Below the pieces are notes generated by a model. That model did not search any database, had not been told where the DNA came from, and saw nothing but the letters and a program-made list of their open reading frames with translations. From positions 1,302,001 through 1,366,000 of the forward strand of contig CBDDBN010000030.1 of NCBI GenBank assembly GCA_965225735.1: a DNA stretch of 64,000 nucleotides, given 5' to 3'. Position numbers and translations under genes: made by a program. Positions 1 through 9,272 of the stretch are shown in pieces (position 1 is the stretch's first letter; every line of letters begins with the position of its first letter). This DNA is from Denitrobaculum sp965225735. GTDB taxonomy: Bacteria > Pseudomonadota > Alphaproteobacteria > Kiloniellales > Kiloniellaceae.

Positions 1-56
1 AGCGACCCGAGCTCCACAACACGCACGAAAACCTTGATATTTTCCAGCAAAGACAC
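1..56 (-). CDS. LysR-family transcriptional regulator, N-terminal fragment (runs off the window)
   Basis: Reading leftwards from a GTG at 56 gives 18 codons, MSLLENIKVFVRVVELGS, the classic first helix of a LysR-type winged-helix domain. A GGAAG ribosome-binding site lies about 8 bases upstream of the GTG. The rest of the gene lies outside the window. It is divergent from the urate oxidase gene, the usual arrangement for a LysR regulator and its target, so control of puuD is inferred. Only 18 residues are visible, so the effector and exact family cannot be judged. Confidence 0.75.
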   Translation of the reverse strand, partial: MSLLENIKVFVRVVELGS

Positions 57-118
57 GGTGTTACTTCCTTCGAAACAACGCTAGCGCCTTTCGGTTTTTT
101 TTGAAAGTAATCGTGACT

Positions 119-146
119 GCTTCGGTCTTCTTTAAAAGGTCGAAGC
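119..146. promoter_or_regulatory. Imperfect inverted repeat between lysR and puuD, candidate LysR operator
   Basis: The arms GCTTCGGTCTT and AAGGTCGAAGC match at 9 of 11 positions around an AT-rich centre. The site is about 65 bases from both divergent start codons. LysR regulators bind dyad sequences of this kind in shared promoter regions. The assignment rests on symmetry and position only. Confidence 0.45.
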
Positions 147-213
147 GGATTATCCTGCTTGCTTGGTTGATTTCGGCCGTCGGCGAACGCGGCGGCACGG
201 GGGAGTTTTCTCG

Positions 214-1425
214 ATGGATCCTTTGTATTGGGACTGGCTGAGTTTCGCGGTGCGCTGGTTGCATGTCGTGACCGCGATCGCCTGGATCGGCTCGTCCTTC
301 TATTTCATCGCACTGGATCTTGGCCTGCGCAAACGTGAGACTCTTCCCACCGGTGTCGCGGGTGAGGAGTGGCAGGTCCATGGCGGCGGCTTCTATCACA
401 TACAGAAGTACATGATTGCTCCCGAGGCCATGCCGGAGCATCTGACCTGGTTTAAATGGGAATCCTACAGCACCTGGCTCACCGGATTCTTTATGATGGT
501 TGTGGTCTACTACGCAGGCGCTGAACTCTATCTGATCGACCGCTCCGTTTTGGACGTTCCCGCCTGGGGGGCGATCCTGATCAGTCTCGCCGGACTGGCA
601 CTGGGTTGGATTATCTACGATCTTCTCTGCCGTTCTCCGCTCGGCAAGAACGACTGGCTGCTTTACGCCGTGCTCTTCGGTTTCATGGTGGTCCTTTCCT
701 GGGGCTTTACCCAGGTCTTCACCGGCCGGGCCGCGTTTCTCCATACCGGCGCAGTGATCGCCACGATCATGTCGGCAAATGTCTTCATGATCATCATTCC
801 AAATCAGAAGAAGGTGGTGGCCGCTCTGCGGGCGGGTGAAACGCCTGAGGCGCGCCTTGGACTACAAGCGAAGCAGCGTTCGACGCACAACAACTATCTG
901 ACCCTGCCGGTCATCTTCCTGATGCTGTCCAACCACTATCCCCTGGCTTTCGGAACCGAGTGGAACTGGGTGATCGTCTCCCTCGTGCTGGTGATGGGCG
1001 CTGTGATTCGGCACTACTTCAACTCCATGCACGCCAGCAAGGGCAAGCCCTGGTGGACCTGGGGTGCTGCCGCCATCTGCTTCGCAGCGATCATCTGGCT
1101 CTCCACTTTTCCAGGGGAAACCTCCGAAGAATACGACATCAGCGAGACGAAGAATCCGCTCTATACCTCCGCTTCTTTCGAAGACGTCAGGGATACCGTG
1201 CTCGGGCGCTGCAGCATGTGCCACGCACAGGAGCCCTACTGGGAGGGGATCGGCGTTGCGCCCAAAGGCGTGGTGCTGGAGACGGACGAGCAAATTCTTC
1301 GTCATGCGCATGAGATCTATCTCCAGGCCGGACGTTCCAATGCCATGCCGCCTGGCAACATCACAGAGATCAGCCGCGAGGAACGCGCGTTGATCACGGC
1401 CTGGTTCGAGGATGCCAAACGCTGA
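214..1425 (+). CDS. puuD: Membrane-bound urate oxidase (PuuD type) with C-terminal cytochrome c
   Basis: This 403-residue protein oxidises urate to 5-hydroxyisourate in the purine degradation route and passes electrons to the respiratory chain instead of to oxygen directly (family knowledge). The first roughly 300 residues contain about eight hydrophobic segments typical of the urate oxidase N-terminal membrane domain. The tail is a c-type cytochrome with the haem motif C333-S-M-C336-H337. The ATG at 214 is preferred over an in-frame codon at 163 because a GGGGGAG ribosome-binding site lies 8 bases upstream and the protein then starts directly at the conserved MDPLYWDWLSF. The divergent LysR gene is its probable regulator. 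No other purine-degradation enzyme is visible nearby. Confidence 0.9.
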   Translation: MDPLYWDWLSFAVRWLHVVTAIAWIGSSFYFIALDLGLRKRETLPTGVAGEEWQVHGGGFYHIQKYMIAPEAMPEHLTWFKWESYSTWLTGFFMMVVVYYAGAELYLIDRSVLDVPAWGAILISLAGLALGWIIYDLLCRSPLGKNDWLLYAVLFGFMVVLSWGFTQVFTGRAAFLHTGAVIATIMSANVFMIIIPNQKKVVAALRAGETPEARLGLQAKQRSTHNNYLTLPVIFLMLSNHYPLAFGTEWNWVIVSLVLVMGAVIRHYFNSMHASKGKPWWTWGAAAICFAAIIWLSTFPGETSEEYDISETKNPLYTSASFEDVRDTVLGRCSMCHAQEPYWEGIGVAPKGVVLETDEQILRHAHEIYLQAGRSNAMPPGNITEISREERALITAWFEDAKR

Positions 1426-1508
1426 GACCCAACGCTGAAAATTACCATTGACGGTGGCTCTGTCATGCGCTGGTCTTTGCGGCCTTTTCTTCAGACGGAA
1501 GCCATCGC

Positions 1509-2501
1509 ATGAACATCGTTACACCCGACAATCCCCAGACACCCGCGCGCGCGCAGGATAGCCTCAAAGTGGCATTGGCGCAGATTGCTCCGGTCTGGCT
1601 CGACCGGGAGGCGACATTACGGAAGGTCGTGGCGCAAATCCGGGCAGCGGCGGCGGAAGGCTGCGGCTTGGTTGCTTTCAGCGAGGCGCTGGTGCCGGGT
1701 TATCCCTTTTGGATCGAGCGGACCGATGGAGCACGGTTCAACGACGCAAAACAGAAGACGCTTTACGCACGCTACCTCGATCAGGGAGTAGTGATCGAAC
1801 GGGGCGACCTGGATGCGGTTTGTGCCGCCGCCAAGGAGGGAAACATTGCCGTCTACGTCGGCTGTATGGAACGCGCCGCCGACCGCAGCGGTCATAGCCT
1901 CTATTGTAGCCTAGTTTACATCGACGCGACCGGAGAGATCCGCTCCGTTCATCGCAAACTGCAGCCAACCTACGAGGAACGCCTGGCCTGGGCACCGGGT
2001 GATGGCCATGGTTTGCGGGTGCACGATCTGCCACCCTTCAAGGTCGGTGGCCTGAACTGTTATGAAAACTGGATGCCGCTCTCCCGCACTGCGCTCTATG
2101 CTCAGGGGGAAGACCTCCACATCGCGGTTTGGCCGGGCGGTGACGACCTCACCCGTGACATCACCCGCTTCGTGGCCAAGGAGAGCCGCTCCTATGTTCT
2201 TTCGATTTCCGGTTTGATGCGGCCGGAAGATTTTCCGGCGGACACACCAAGCCTTGAGGAGATTCTCTCCGATGGAGAGCCGCTCCTCGCCAATGGAGGG
2301 TCCTGTATCTCGGCGCCGGACGGAGAATGGCTCATTCCGCCTGTCACCGGCTGCGAAGCCTTGCTGGTGGCGGAGCTTGACCATTGCAAGGTGCGCGAAG
2401 AGCGCCAGAACTTCGATCCCACCGGTCACTACTCACGGCCCGATGTCACAAACCTGGTTGTTAACCGGAGCCGGCAAGCGTTGGCCCGCTTCGAGGATTA
2501 G
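1509..2501 (+). CDS. Carbon-nitrogen hydrolase, nitrilase family
   Basis: A 330-residue member of the nitrilase superfamily. The Glu-Lys-Cys catalytic triad is readable: E59 in FSEALVPGYPFW, K150 in HRKLQPTYEERLAW and C184 in GGLNCYENWMPL. The PGYPFW segment and overall length fit the true nitrilase/cyanide hydratase branch better than the omega-amidase branch, but the substrate (nitrile or amide) cannot be read from sequence. It lies 83 bases after puuD on the same strand and may be co-transcribed. Its stop is 12 bases from the stop of the convergent M81 gene. An N-terminal extension of about 18 residues precedes the catalytic fold. Confidence 0.88.
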   Translation: MNIVTPDNPQTPARAQDSLKVALAQIAPVWLDREATLRKVVAQIRAAAAEGCGLVAFSEALVPGYPFWIERTDGARFNDAKQKTLYARYLDQGVVIERGDLDAVCAAAKEGNIAVYVGCMERAADRSGHSLYCSLVYIDATGEIRSVHRKLQPTYEERLAWAPGDGHGLRVHDLPPFKVGGLNCYENWMPLSRTALYAQGEDLHIAVWPGGDDLTRDITRFVAKESRSYVLSISGLMRPEDFPADTPSLEEILSDGEPLLANGGSCISAPDGEWLIPPVTGCEALLVAELDHCKVREERQNFDPTGHYSRPDVTNLVVNRSRQALARFED

Positions 2502-2513
2502 CGGCCTTCGCCG

Positions 2514-4037
2514 CTATTCGGCGGCGCTGCGGTAGGCAGGCCCGTTCGGGCCCAGGCGAACGCCGGGCCGGAGGCGCTTGAAGGGAATCAGATCGAGCTG
2601 GCAGGGGTTTGCGCCAGGCGCCTCGGCGAAGATCACGTCCTGGGCGATGGGCTGATAGTCCGCCAGGAAGTGCACTGCGCTTTTGACCGCGACGATCTTC
2701 TGGTCGCTCGGATCGATCCCAATGTGCTGGAAGATCGCTTGATCGGCATTCTGGGCGCGGTGCGAGCCAACAACGACGCGGACATCGCTGGTCGCGTCCT
2801 GGATCGACAGCACGGCCATCAGGCCGAGGTCTGCGTGGGTGCCGCCATACATCGGGCCGGTGAACAGAAAGCGTCCGTCCGAGAGGGCCTCGACGCGCAC
2901 ACGCGCTTCCAGGGGACTGCAATCCGGTTGCTCTATGCAGGCGCCGATGGCCGCGTCGAATTCGCCACCGATCCCCGCTTCGTGCGCCTTGGCGGCTGTA
3001 TCGGGATCCCACAGCATGCCCAGGCAGGCCTTTTGGGCGCCCTCAGCCACCAGGGCTTTGAGTAATCCTGTGGTATCACCGACGGCACCGGCGCCTGGAT
3101 TGTCCTGCGGGTCCGCAAGGACCACTGGCTTGCCGGCGGAATTGGAGATCTCCATGGCCTGGCGTGCGGCCGCGTTTGAGGGAACCAGCGGATTGTGGAA
3201 ATCCTTTTCGCTGGCTTGAAGGGTCGACAGCATCTCGTCGGCGGCTCGATCCACATCGCTCTGATCTGTCCCGTACGCCACGATTGTAGGACCGCAGTGA
3301 TGAATGTCGGCTGGTGGAAAACCGAAGGCGAGATCGACTGAAGACACGCCCGCATTTTTCAAGCCCGGGAGAAGGCCGTAGAGCCGCCGTCCTGGCTCCC
3401 GCATGGTCGACTGCGCCTGCAAAGGGATGAGGTAGTCGAGCTGCCGGAAGGCTTTTGCGAAAGGCTGACCGCTCTCCAGGATTTGCGCCAGGAGCTTTTG
3501 CGCGCGCGCGCCGGTCACCGCCATATCGACATGGGGATAGGTGCGGTAGATCGCGACCACCGAGGCCAGGTCGATAAACTCCCTGGTCAGATTGCCGTGC
3601 AGGTCCAGGCTGACCGCAATCGGCAGATCCGGGCCGACGACGGCGCGCAGTCTGCGCAGAAGCTCACCTTCGCCGTCCTCGAAGTCTTCCGTGACCATAG
3701 CGCCGTGCAGGTCCAGATAAATGCCGTCGAGCGGCCCGGCTGCGGCGATGCCTTCGCAAATCATCGCTGCAATGCGGTCGAAGGCGTCCTGGCTCACATA
3801 GCCGCCGGGCTCTGCATAGCTCCAGAGGGTCGGCACGAGCTCCCAGCTATCGCGGGCGGCATCGATGAAGCCTGCGAGAGGGATATTCAGGCCATGAAAG
3901 ACCGAGAAGATTTCTGATGTTTCCGTTAGGGCAGGCCAGGCGCCGCTCGCCTCGAAATCTTCGAAACGGGTTTTTAGCGGTGCGAAGGTGTTGGTCTCGT
4001 GCTGAAAGCCGGCAACGGCAATTCTCGGGCGGCTCAT
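2514..4037 (-). CDS. M81 family metallopeptidase (MlrC-like), second gene of pair
   Basis: A 507-residue MlrC-type protein; the family includes the enzyme that finishes linearised microcystin breakdown in sphingomonads, but most members act on unknown small amides or peptides. The N-terminal motif H13-E-T-N16, the DLHGAM and DLHGNL Asp-x-His segments and the YPHVDM segment are the conserved, probably zinc-binding, features. The C-terminal third matches the MlrC C-terminal domain. The ATG overlaps the stop of the upstream paralog by four bases (ATGA), so the two are translationally coupled. No signal peptide is visible, so a cytoplasmic location is likely. Confidence 0.88.
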   Translation of the reverse strand: MSRPRIAVAGFQHETNTFAPLKTRFEDFEASGAWPALTETSEIFSVFHGLNIPLAGFIDAARDSWELVPTLWSYAEPGGYVSQDAFDRIAAMICEGIAAAGPLDGIYLDLHGAMVTEDFEDGEGELLRRLRAVVGPDLPIAVSLDLHGNLTREFIDLASVVAIYRTYPHVDMAVTGARAQKLLAQILESGQPFAKAFRQLDYLIPLQAQSTMREPGRRLYGLLPGLKNAGVSSVDLAFGFPPADIHHCGPTIVAYGTDQSDVDRAADEMLSTLQASEKDFHNPLVPSNAAARQAMEISNSAGKPVVLADPQDNPGAGAVGDTTGLLKALVAEGAQKACLGMLWDPDTAAKAHEAGIGGEFDAAIGACIEQPDCSPLEARVRVEALSDGRFLFTGPMYGGTHADLGLMAVLSIQDATSDVRVVVGSHRAQNADQAIFQHIGIDPSDQKIVAVKSAVHFLADYQPIAQDVIFAEAPGANPCQLDLIPFKRLRPGVRLGPNGPAYRSAAE

Positions 4038-5542
4038 TGGCTTGCCTCGGCAATGTTTGCTTCAACGGCGGCGGCCGGGTCCAGGGGATAGATCGGCCGC
4101 CGAATGTTTTCGTAAGTCAGAATGGAATTGTCTGAGGTCGTCACGCCTTCGCCATCCAGAGTGTAGGTGGCTTTGGCCAGTGGCGCGAAACCCGCGCGGT
4201 AGTGGATACGGGACTTCAGCAGGATATAGCGGCAGGATTCCGGATCGATCCCATTCTCCGACAGGATGCCGCTGTCCCAGGGCTCGTGATGCTTGGAGGT
4301 GACAACGATCTTGACGCCGCCGGTCTCGAAAACAGCGGTCGGACCGGTATCCACCTCGACACCGGTGTACATCGGGCCCCGGACGATCCAGCGTCCGTCG
4401 GTCACCTTAAAGACCTTCCCGCTCAGCCGCAGCGGCTTGCCGTCGAGACTGATGGAAGGCATATCCATCTTGCCGCCGAGATCCAGCGTGATCTCTGAGC
4501 CTTCGCCGGCAGCATGCATTTGCGCGGCGGCTTCTGGGTCGAAGACGGTTGCCACTGCCACCCCTTGCAGTCCCGCCTGCAAAACGCTTCCAACCACCGT
4601 CATGACATCCGAGGTTCCACCCGAACCCACATTGTCCGCATGATCCAACAGGATAATGGGGGCCACATTGCGGTCCTTCGCTTCTGAAATCGCACCGGAA
4701 ATGGGGCGATGCTTGTAAATCAGGTCTTCGTGCACCGACCAGATCTGATCTAACAGGCGATCCCGGCAGGCTTCCGCCGCTTCGGCGTCCGCATCCGCGA
4801 CCGTCACCACGGACACCCCGGCATGCTCGACATCCACCATCGGGAATCCACCAAAGACCGTGGCGGCGAGAATCGGCGCCTGGCTCTCTTCCGTCCGGGT
4901 CGCATCCTGCAGTGATTTCATCGGCTCGTCGTCGCTGCCCATGGCGAGAGTCTGGGCAAGGACCGGTGCCGGCCCCCAGGCCATGACCGGATTCGCGCGG
5001 CCGTCGAGCTTGTCCCATAGAACCTGGGCGATCTGTTTTCCGACCGCGTACATATCGGTGTGTGGATAGGACTTGTAGCCGATCATGGCGTCGCAGTTCG
5101 CGACCATGGTTTCTGTCAGGTTGGTATGCAGATCGAGAGTGACCGCTATGGGCATGTCGGGCGCGATTTCGCGAATGCGGCGTAACAGTTCGCCTTCGCC
5201 GTCCGGTAGGTGTTCGGCGGTCATCGCGCCGTGCAGATCGAGGAAGACGGCGTCGATTCGCTCCTCGCGCAAAGGCTCCAGAATCCACTCGGTGAGGGTC
5301 TCGTAAGTCTCGCGTTCCACCAGCCCGCTGGGCATGGCCTCGGCGGCAACCGGCGCGATGATTTCGGCGCCGCGTTCTTCCGCCAGCTCGATGTAAGCGG
5401 CAATGGGCATGTTAGTGCCGCGATAAGCGGCAAGCACTGCCTCGTTTCGATGCAGTCCCCAGGCTTCGAAACGCGCGAGATCTGTTTTTACCGGTGAGAA
5501 GGAGTTTGTTTCATGCTTCATCATTGCGGTCAGAATTCGCAT
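4034..5542 (-). CDS. M81 family metallopeptidase (MlrC-like), first gene of pair
   Basis: A 502-residue paralog of the following gene with the same landmarks: HETN at residues 10-13, DLHGAM, DLHTNL and YPHTDM. The ATG at 5542 is chosen because GAGGG lies 5 bases upstream and the product then begins MRILTAMMKHETN. An upstream in-frame ATG at 5626 would add 28 residues without family similarity and lacks a ribosome-binding site. The gene is divergent from a Dpp-type importer, and M81 genes often sit beside such importers in alphaproteobacteria. The inferred role is hydrolysis of the imported compound. Confidence 0.88.
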   Translation of the reverse strand: MRILTAMMKHETNSFSPVKTDLARFEAWGLHRNEAVLAAYRGTNMPIAAYIELAEERGAEIIAPVAAEAMPSGLVERETYETLTEWILEPLREERIDAVFLDLHGAMTAEHLPDGEGELLRRIREIAPDMPIAVTLDLHTNLTETMVANCDAMIGYKSYPHTDMYAVGKQIAQVLWDKLDGRANPVMAWGPAPVLAQTLAMGSDDEPMKSLQDATRTEESQAPILAATVFGGFPMVDVEHAGVSVVTVADADAEAAEACRDRLLDQIWSVHEDLIYKHRPISGAISEAKDRNVAPIILLDHADNVGSGGTSDVMTVVGSVLQAGLQGVAVATVFDPEAAAQMHAAGEGSEITLDLGGKMDMPSISLDGKPLRLSGKVFKVTDGRWIVRGPMYTGVEVDTGPTAVFETGGVKIVVTSKHHEPWDSGILSENGIDPESCRYILLKSRIHYRAGFAPLAKATYTLDGEGVTTSDNSILTYENIRRPIYPLDPAAAVEANIAEASQ

Positions 5543-5625
5543 CGACGCCCTCATTTTCGGTGGGTTTTTACGGGGCTTATGAGGGTGTTGGCGAAGACAG
5601 TTTGGGTCAAGCCTAAAAAACGGCA

Positions 5626-5656
5626 TTGACTCTGCAAGGGCATCGCTCCGTACAAT
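5626..5656 (+). promoter_or_regulatory. Candidate sigma-70 promoter for the ABC importer operon
   Basis: TTGACT at 5626-5631 and TACAAT at 5651-5656 resemble -35 and -10 boxes, separated by a rather long 19-base spacer. They lie about 85 bases before the first gene of the importer, in the 199-base divergent gap. The spacing makes this tentative. Confidence 0.35.
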
Positions 5657-5741
5657 CGCATGCAGTAACCATGTCTCTTTCCGTAATTAAAAATTAAATC
5701 GACGGGCTTCTGAGGTCCGCACAAAAGCAGGAGAACAGGAA

Positions 5742-7334
5742 ATGTTACGTTGGACGAAAAGACAGTTTTTGGCGGCCGCGGCCGTTGTGCTTCCCCTTTC
5801 CCTGGGGGCAGCGCAGACGGTCACATCTGCGGCTGCCGAAACGGTGCTTCGCGTGATTCCTCACGCGGACCTGAAGAACCTGGATCCGATCTGGACAACC
5901 GCCTACATCTCTCGCAACCATGGCTATCTGATCTACGATACGCTGTTTGCGATGGACGAGTCCTTCACGCCGCAGCCGCAAATGGTCGACACCTGGGAGG
6001 TGTCGGACGACAAGCTTACCTGGACCTTCAAACTGCGCGACGGCCTTAAGTGGCACGACGGCGCGGACGTGACAGCGGAGGACTGCATCGCCTCGCTGGA
6101 ACGCTGGGGCAAGCGTGATGGTATGGGCCAGCAGCTCTTCGGTGTGATCGAGAGTCTGAGCGCGAGCGACTCCAATACGATCGTCATGAAACTCAGCGAG
6201 CCTTACGGGCTGGTGTTGGAGTCGATCGGCAAGATCTCTTCGAACGTCGCCTTCATGATGCCGAAGCGCATCGCCGAGACCGATCCCTTTGAGCAGATCT
6301 CGGAATACATCGGTTCCGGCCCCTTCATGTTCAGCAAAGATGAATGGGTACCGGGCTCGAAAGTTGTCTATCTGAAGAATCCGGATTACGTGCCGCGCTC
6401 CGAGCCGCCTTCCGCGGCTGCCGGCGGTAAGATCGCAAAGGTCGACCGTGTAGAGTGGACCTACTTCCCGGACCAGACCACGGCGATGAATGCCCTGATC
6501 AGCGGCGAGGTCGATTTCTTCGAGCAGCCTGCCAACGATCTGGCGCAGATCCTCGAAGCGCAAGGCGACATCACGGTCGAGGTCAATGATCCGCTTGGCA
6601 ACATCGGTTTCGCCCGTTTCAACCATCTGCTGCCGCCTTTCGATAATGCGGATGTCCGGCGCGCAGCGATCATGGCTATGAAGCAGGAAGACTACATGGC
6701 CGGCGCCGTCGGTGATCAGAAGTTCTGGAAGACCTGTTACAGCGTTTATCCCTGTGCCACACCGCTGGAAAACGACATGGGTAGCGATGTCATGGCTGCC
6801 GGCGATATTGAAAAGGCGGCCGCGGCTCTCAAGGCGGCGGGTTACGATGGTACGCCGGTGGTCATCATGCAGCCGACCGACATTCCGGTGCTTTCTGCCT
6901 TCTCCCTGATCACCGCGGAAAAGCTGCGTAAGATCGGTATGACGGTAGATCTACAGGCCATGGACTGGTCGACTCTGACCTCGCGTCGGGCGAAGCGCGA
7001 TCCGGTTGCCGACGGCGGCTGGAATATGTTCCACACCTGGTGGATCGGCGCCGACGTGATCAACCCGATGGCCATTGCCTTCTCTGGTAATCCGGATAAG
7101 GGCTGGTTCGGTTGGCCAACCGATCAGGAGCTTGAAGCCCAACGCGCTGCTTTCGCCAAGGCTGGCAGCGTCGACGAGCAAAAAGAGATTGCTGCGAAGG
7201 TGCAGGACCGTCTCTGGGCGATCGGCGCTTCGGGACAGCTGGGACAATTCTTCGTTCCGGTGGCCTATCGCGACAACGTCAAGGGCCTGATCAAATCGCC
7301 GGTGCAGTTCTTCTGGAACATGTCCGTCGAATAA
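5742..7334 (+). CDS. ABC transporter periplasmic substrate-binding protein, family 5 (peptide/opine type)
   Basis: A 530-residue solute-binding protein. It begins with a basic Tat/Sec-like leader (KRQ, then a hydrophobic stretch, with probable cleavage near residue 32) and continues with the family-5 fold (RVIPHADLKNLDP, FKLRDGLKWHDGADVTAEDC). Family members bind di- and oligopeptides, opines, glutathione or small amides in the periplasm. AGGAG lies about 8 bases before the ATG. It is the first gene of an importer operon. Its divergent position to two MlrC-like peptidases suggests a modified peptide or cyclic amide substrate, but the ligand is not predictable. Confidence 0.9.
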   Translation: MLRWTKRQFLAAAAVVLPLSLGAAQTVTSAAAETVLRVIPHADLKNLDPIWTTAYISRNHGYLIYDTLFAMDESFTPQPQMVDTWEVSDDKLTWTFKLRDGLKWHDGADVTAEDCIASLERWGKRDGMGQQLFGVIESLSASDSNTIVMKLSEPYGLVLESIGKISSNVAFMMPKRIAETDPFEQISEYIGSGPFMFSKDEWVPGSKVVYLKNPDYVPRSEPPSAAAGGKIAKVDRVEWTYFPDQTTAMNALISGEVDFFEQPANDLAQILEAQGDITVEVNDPLGNIGFARFNHLLPPFDNADVRRAAIMAMKQEDYMAGAVGDQKFWKTCYSVYPCATPLENDMGSDVMAAGDIEKAAAALKAAGYDGTPVVIMQPTDIPVLSAFSLITAEKLRKIGMTVDLQAMDWSTLTSRRAKRDPVADGGWNMFHTWWIGADVINPMAIAFSGNPDKGWFGWPTDQELEAQRAAFAKAGSVDEQKEIAAKVQDRLWAIGASGQLGQFFVPVAYRDNVKGLIKSPVQFFWNMSVE

Positions 7335-7434
7335 GCCTTCCGGCAATCGGGTAATCACACCTCTTTCCGCTGCTCCGTGCGGCCAAGTCCTATAGACAGA
7401 CGGTCGTCGGGGCGGCGGAAATGCCGGAGGCATC

Positions 7435-8376
7435 ATGTTCGGCTATATCTTCAGACGCATTCTGGCGACCGTTCCCGTCATGGGCGTGGTTGCGCTTTTT
7501 GTCTTTCTTATGCTGCGGCTTTCGCCTGGCGATCCGGCGGCCGTCATCGCGGGCGACTATGCGACTGCGGAAGACATCGTACGGATCCGCGAACAGCTCG
7601 GCCTGAACGAGCCTATCTTCGTTCAGTTCGTAACCTGGATCGGCAGCCTTCTGCAGGGCGATCTGGGAATCTCGATCTTCACCAACCTGCCGGTTTCCAC
7701 CCTGATCGCGCAGCGCTTGGAACCAACGATTTCGCTCACGCTCACGACCATCATTTTCACGGTCATCGTGGCTGTGCCGCTCGGCACGCTGGCAGCCTGG
7801 AAGTCCGGCAGCCTGGTCGACCGCTTCGTCATGCTGTTTTCCGTCGGCGGCTTCTCGGTGCCGGTTTTCGTTCTCGGCTACATTCTGATTTATGTGATCT
7901 CGATGGAGCTGCGCTGGTTGCCAGTGCAGGGGTACAAAAGCATCAGCGAGGGTCTCTGGCCGTTCATGCGCCATATGATCCTGCCGACACTCACTCTTTC
8001 CGTGATCTTCATCGCGCTGGTGTCGCGCATGACCCGCGCATCGGTGATGGAGGTTTTGCAGGAAGACTATGTCCGCACCGCCCGCGCCAAAGGTCAGAGC
8101 GAGACCAAGGTGCTGTTACGCCATGCTCTCCGCAATGCCGCGGTGCCGATCGTGACGGTGATCGGGCTCGGTATCGCGCTGCTGATCGGCGGCGTGGTGG
8201 TGACCGAAAGCGTCTACAACATTCCTGGGCTGGGTCGTCTGGTATTGGATGCGGTTCTCAAGCGGGATTACCCGATCATTCAGGGCCTGATCCTGCTGTT
8301 CAGCTTCGTCTACATCCTGATCAATCTTCTGATCGATCTGTCTTACTGCTTCTTCGACCCGAGGATCAGATATTGA
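7435..8376 (+). CDS. ABC transporter permease, DppB/OppB type
   Basis: A 313-residue inner-membrane permease starting MFGYIFRRILATVPVMGVVALFVFLMLRLSPGDPA, the standard N-terminal hairpin of DppB-like proteins. About six membrane helices follow. The EAA loop that contacts the ATPase is visible as YVRTARAKGQSETKVLLRHALRNA. GGAGG lies about 6 bases before the ATG. The stop codon is overlapped by the TTG start of the next permease. Confidence 0.92.
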   Translation: MFGYIFRRILATVPVMGVVALFVFLMLRLSPGDPAAVIAGDYATAEDIVRIREQLGLNEPIFVQFVTWIGSLLQGDLGISIFTNLPVSTLIAQRLEPTISLTLTTIIFTVIVAVPLGTLAAWKSGSLVDRFVMLFSVGGFSVPVFVLGYILIYVISMELRWLPVQGYKSISEGLWPFMRHMILPTLTLSVIFIALVSRMTRASVMEVLQEDYVRTARAKGQSETKVLLRHALRNAAVPIVTVIGLGIALLIGGVVVTESVYNIPGLGRLVLDAVLKRDYPIIQGLILLFSFVYILINLLIDLSYCFFDPRIRY

Positions 8377-9272
8377 CCGACACACCCAGCAATACCGACA
8401 AGGCGGGTGAAATGCTCGCGGCGCCCGCCGGCGGCGGCTCAAATCCGAGCCTGGCGCTGCTGCTGTGGCGGCATCCTTCTATCGTCTGGGGCGGCGGCTT
8501 GCTCGCCATCATGGTGCTGATCGCAGTCTTTGGCCCCTTCTTTACCGGCGATCCCACCGCGCTCAACCCCATCAAACGCTTGAAGCCCCCCTCCGGCGAA
8601 AGCTGGTTCGGCACCGATTTTCTGGGCCGTGACACCTTCGCGCGCGTGATATACGGCGCCCGTGTTTCACTGGTCGTCGGTCTTGCGGTATCGCTTCTGG
8701 CGGTTTCCCTGGGATTGGTGATCGGCATGGTCTCCGGCTACATACGGGTCCTGGACGCCATCATTATGCGGGTTATGGATGGCCTGATGTCGATCCCCGG
8801 CATTCTGCTCGCCATCGCATTGATCTCTCTTTCCGGGGCGACCATGACCACGGTGGTAGTCGCGATCATGATTCCCGAAATCCCCCGGGTGGTCCGGCTT
8901 GTGCGCTCGGTCGTCCTGTCGGTCCGCGAAGAACCTTATGTCGAAGCCGCGATCGCGTCGGGCACGCGGGTGCATCTGCTCCTGGTCAGGCACATCCTGC
9001 CCAACACCATCGCGCCTTTGATCGTACTGGCGACCTACATCTGCGGCTCGGCCATGATCACCGAATCGATCCTGGGCTTTATCGGCGCGGGCATCCCGCC
9101 GGAGATTCCGAGCTGGGGCAACATCATGGCCGAGGGCCGGACCTACTTTCAGCTCTCACCCTGGATCATCTTTTATCCGGGTATAGCGCTCGCGGTTACG
9201 GTGCTGGCGGTCAACGTCGTCGGCGACGGTCTGCGTGACACCCTGGATCCGCGTATCGCGAGGAAAATGTGA
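8373..9272 (+). CDS. ABC transporter permease, DppC/OppC type
   Basis: A 299-residue permease with the DppC hallmarks: an N-terminal cytosolic stretch, one membrane helix, then GTDFLGRDTFARVIYGARVSL and an EAA loop (YVEAAIASGTRVHLLLVRHILPN). The TTG at 8373 is chosen because GAGG lies 8 bases upstream and it overlaps the previous stop (TTGA), indicating translational coupling. An in-frame ATG at 8412 would shorten the poorly conserved tail by 13 residues. It forms the transmembrane channel with the preceding permease. Confidence 0.9.
   Translation: MTDTPSNTDKAGEMLAAPAGGGSNPSLALLLWRHPSIVWGGGLLAIMVLIAVFGPFFTGDPTALNPIKRLKPPSGESWFGTDFLGRDTFARVIYGARVSLVVGLAVSLLAVSLGLVIGMVSGYIRVLDAIIMRVMDGLMSIPGILLAIALISLSGATMTTVVVAIMIPEIPRVVRLVRSVVLSVREEPYVEAAIASGTRVHLLLVRHILPNTIAPLIVLATYICGSAMITESILGFIGAGIPPEIPSWGNIMAEGRTYFQLSPWIIFYPGIALAVTVLAVNVVGDGLRDTLDPRIARKM

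Noticed and set aside
3483..3917. Plus-strand ORFs over the M81 genes
   Set aside because: They contain no family motifs, while both M81 genes on the minus strand show conserved metal-site segments.
5745..6626. 293-codon frame antisense to the ABC binding protein
   Set aside because: The protein is low in recognisable motifs and lies wholly inside a well-supported gene on the other strand.
7377..8372. Long N-terminal extension of the DppC permease frame
   Set aside because: These codons run out of frame through the DppB gene and give Arg/His-rich sequence; the real start is the coupled TTG at 8373.
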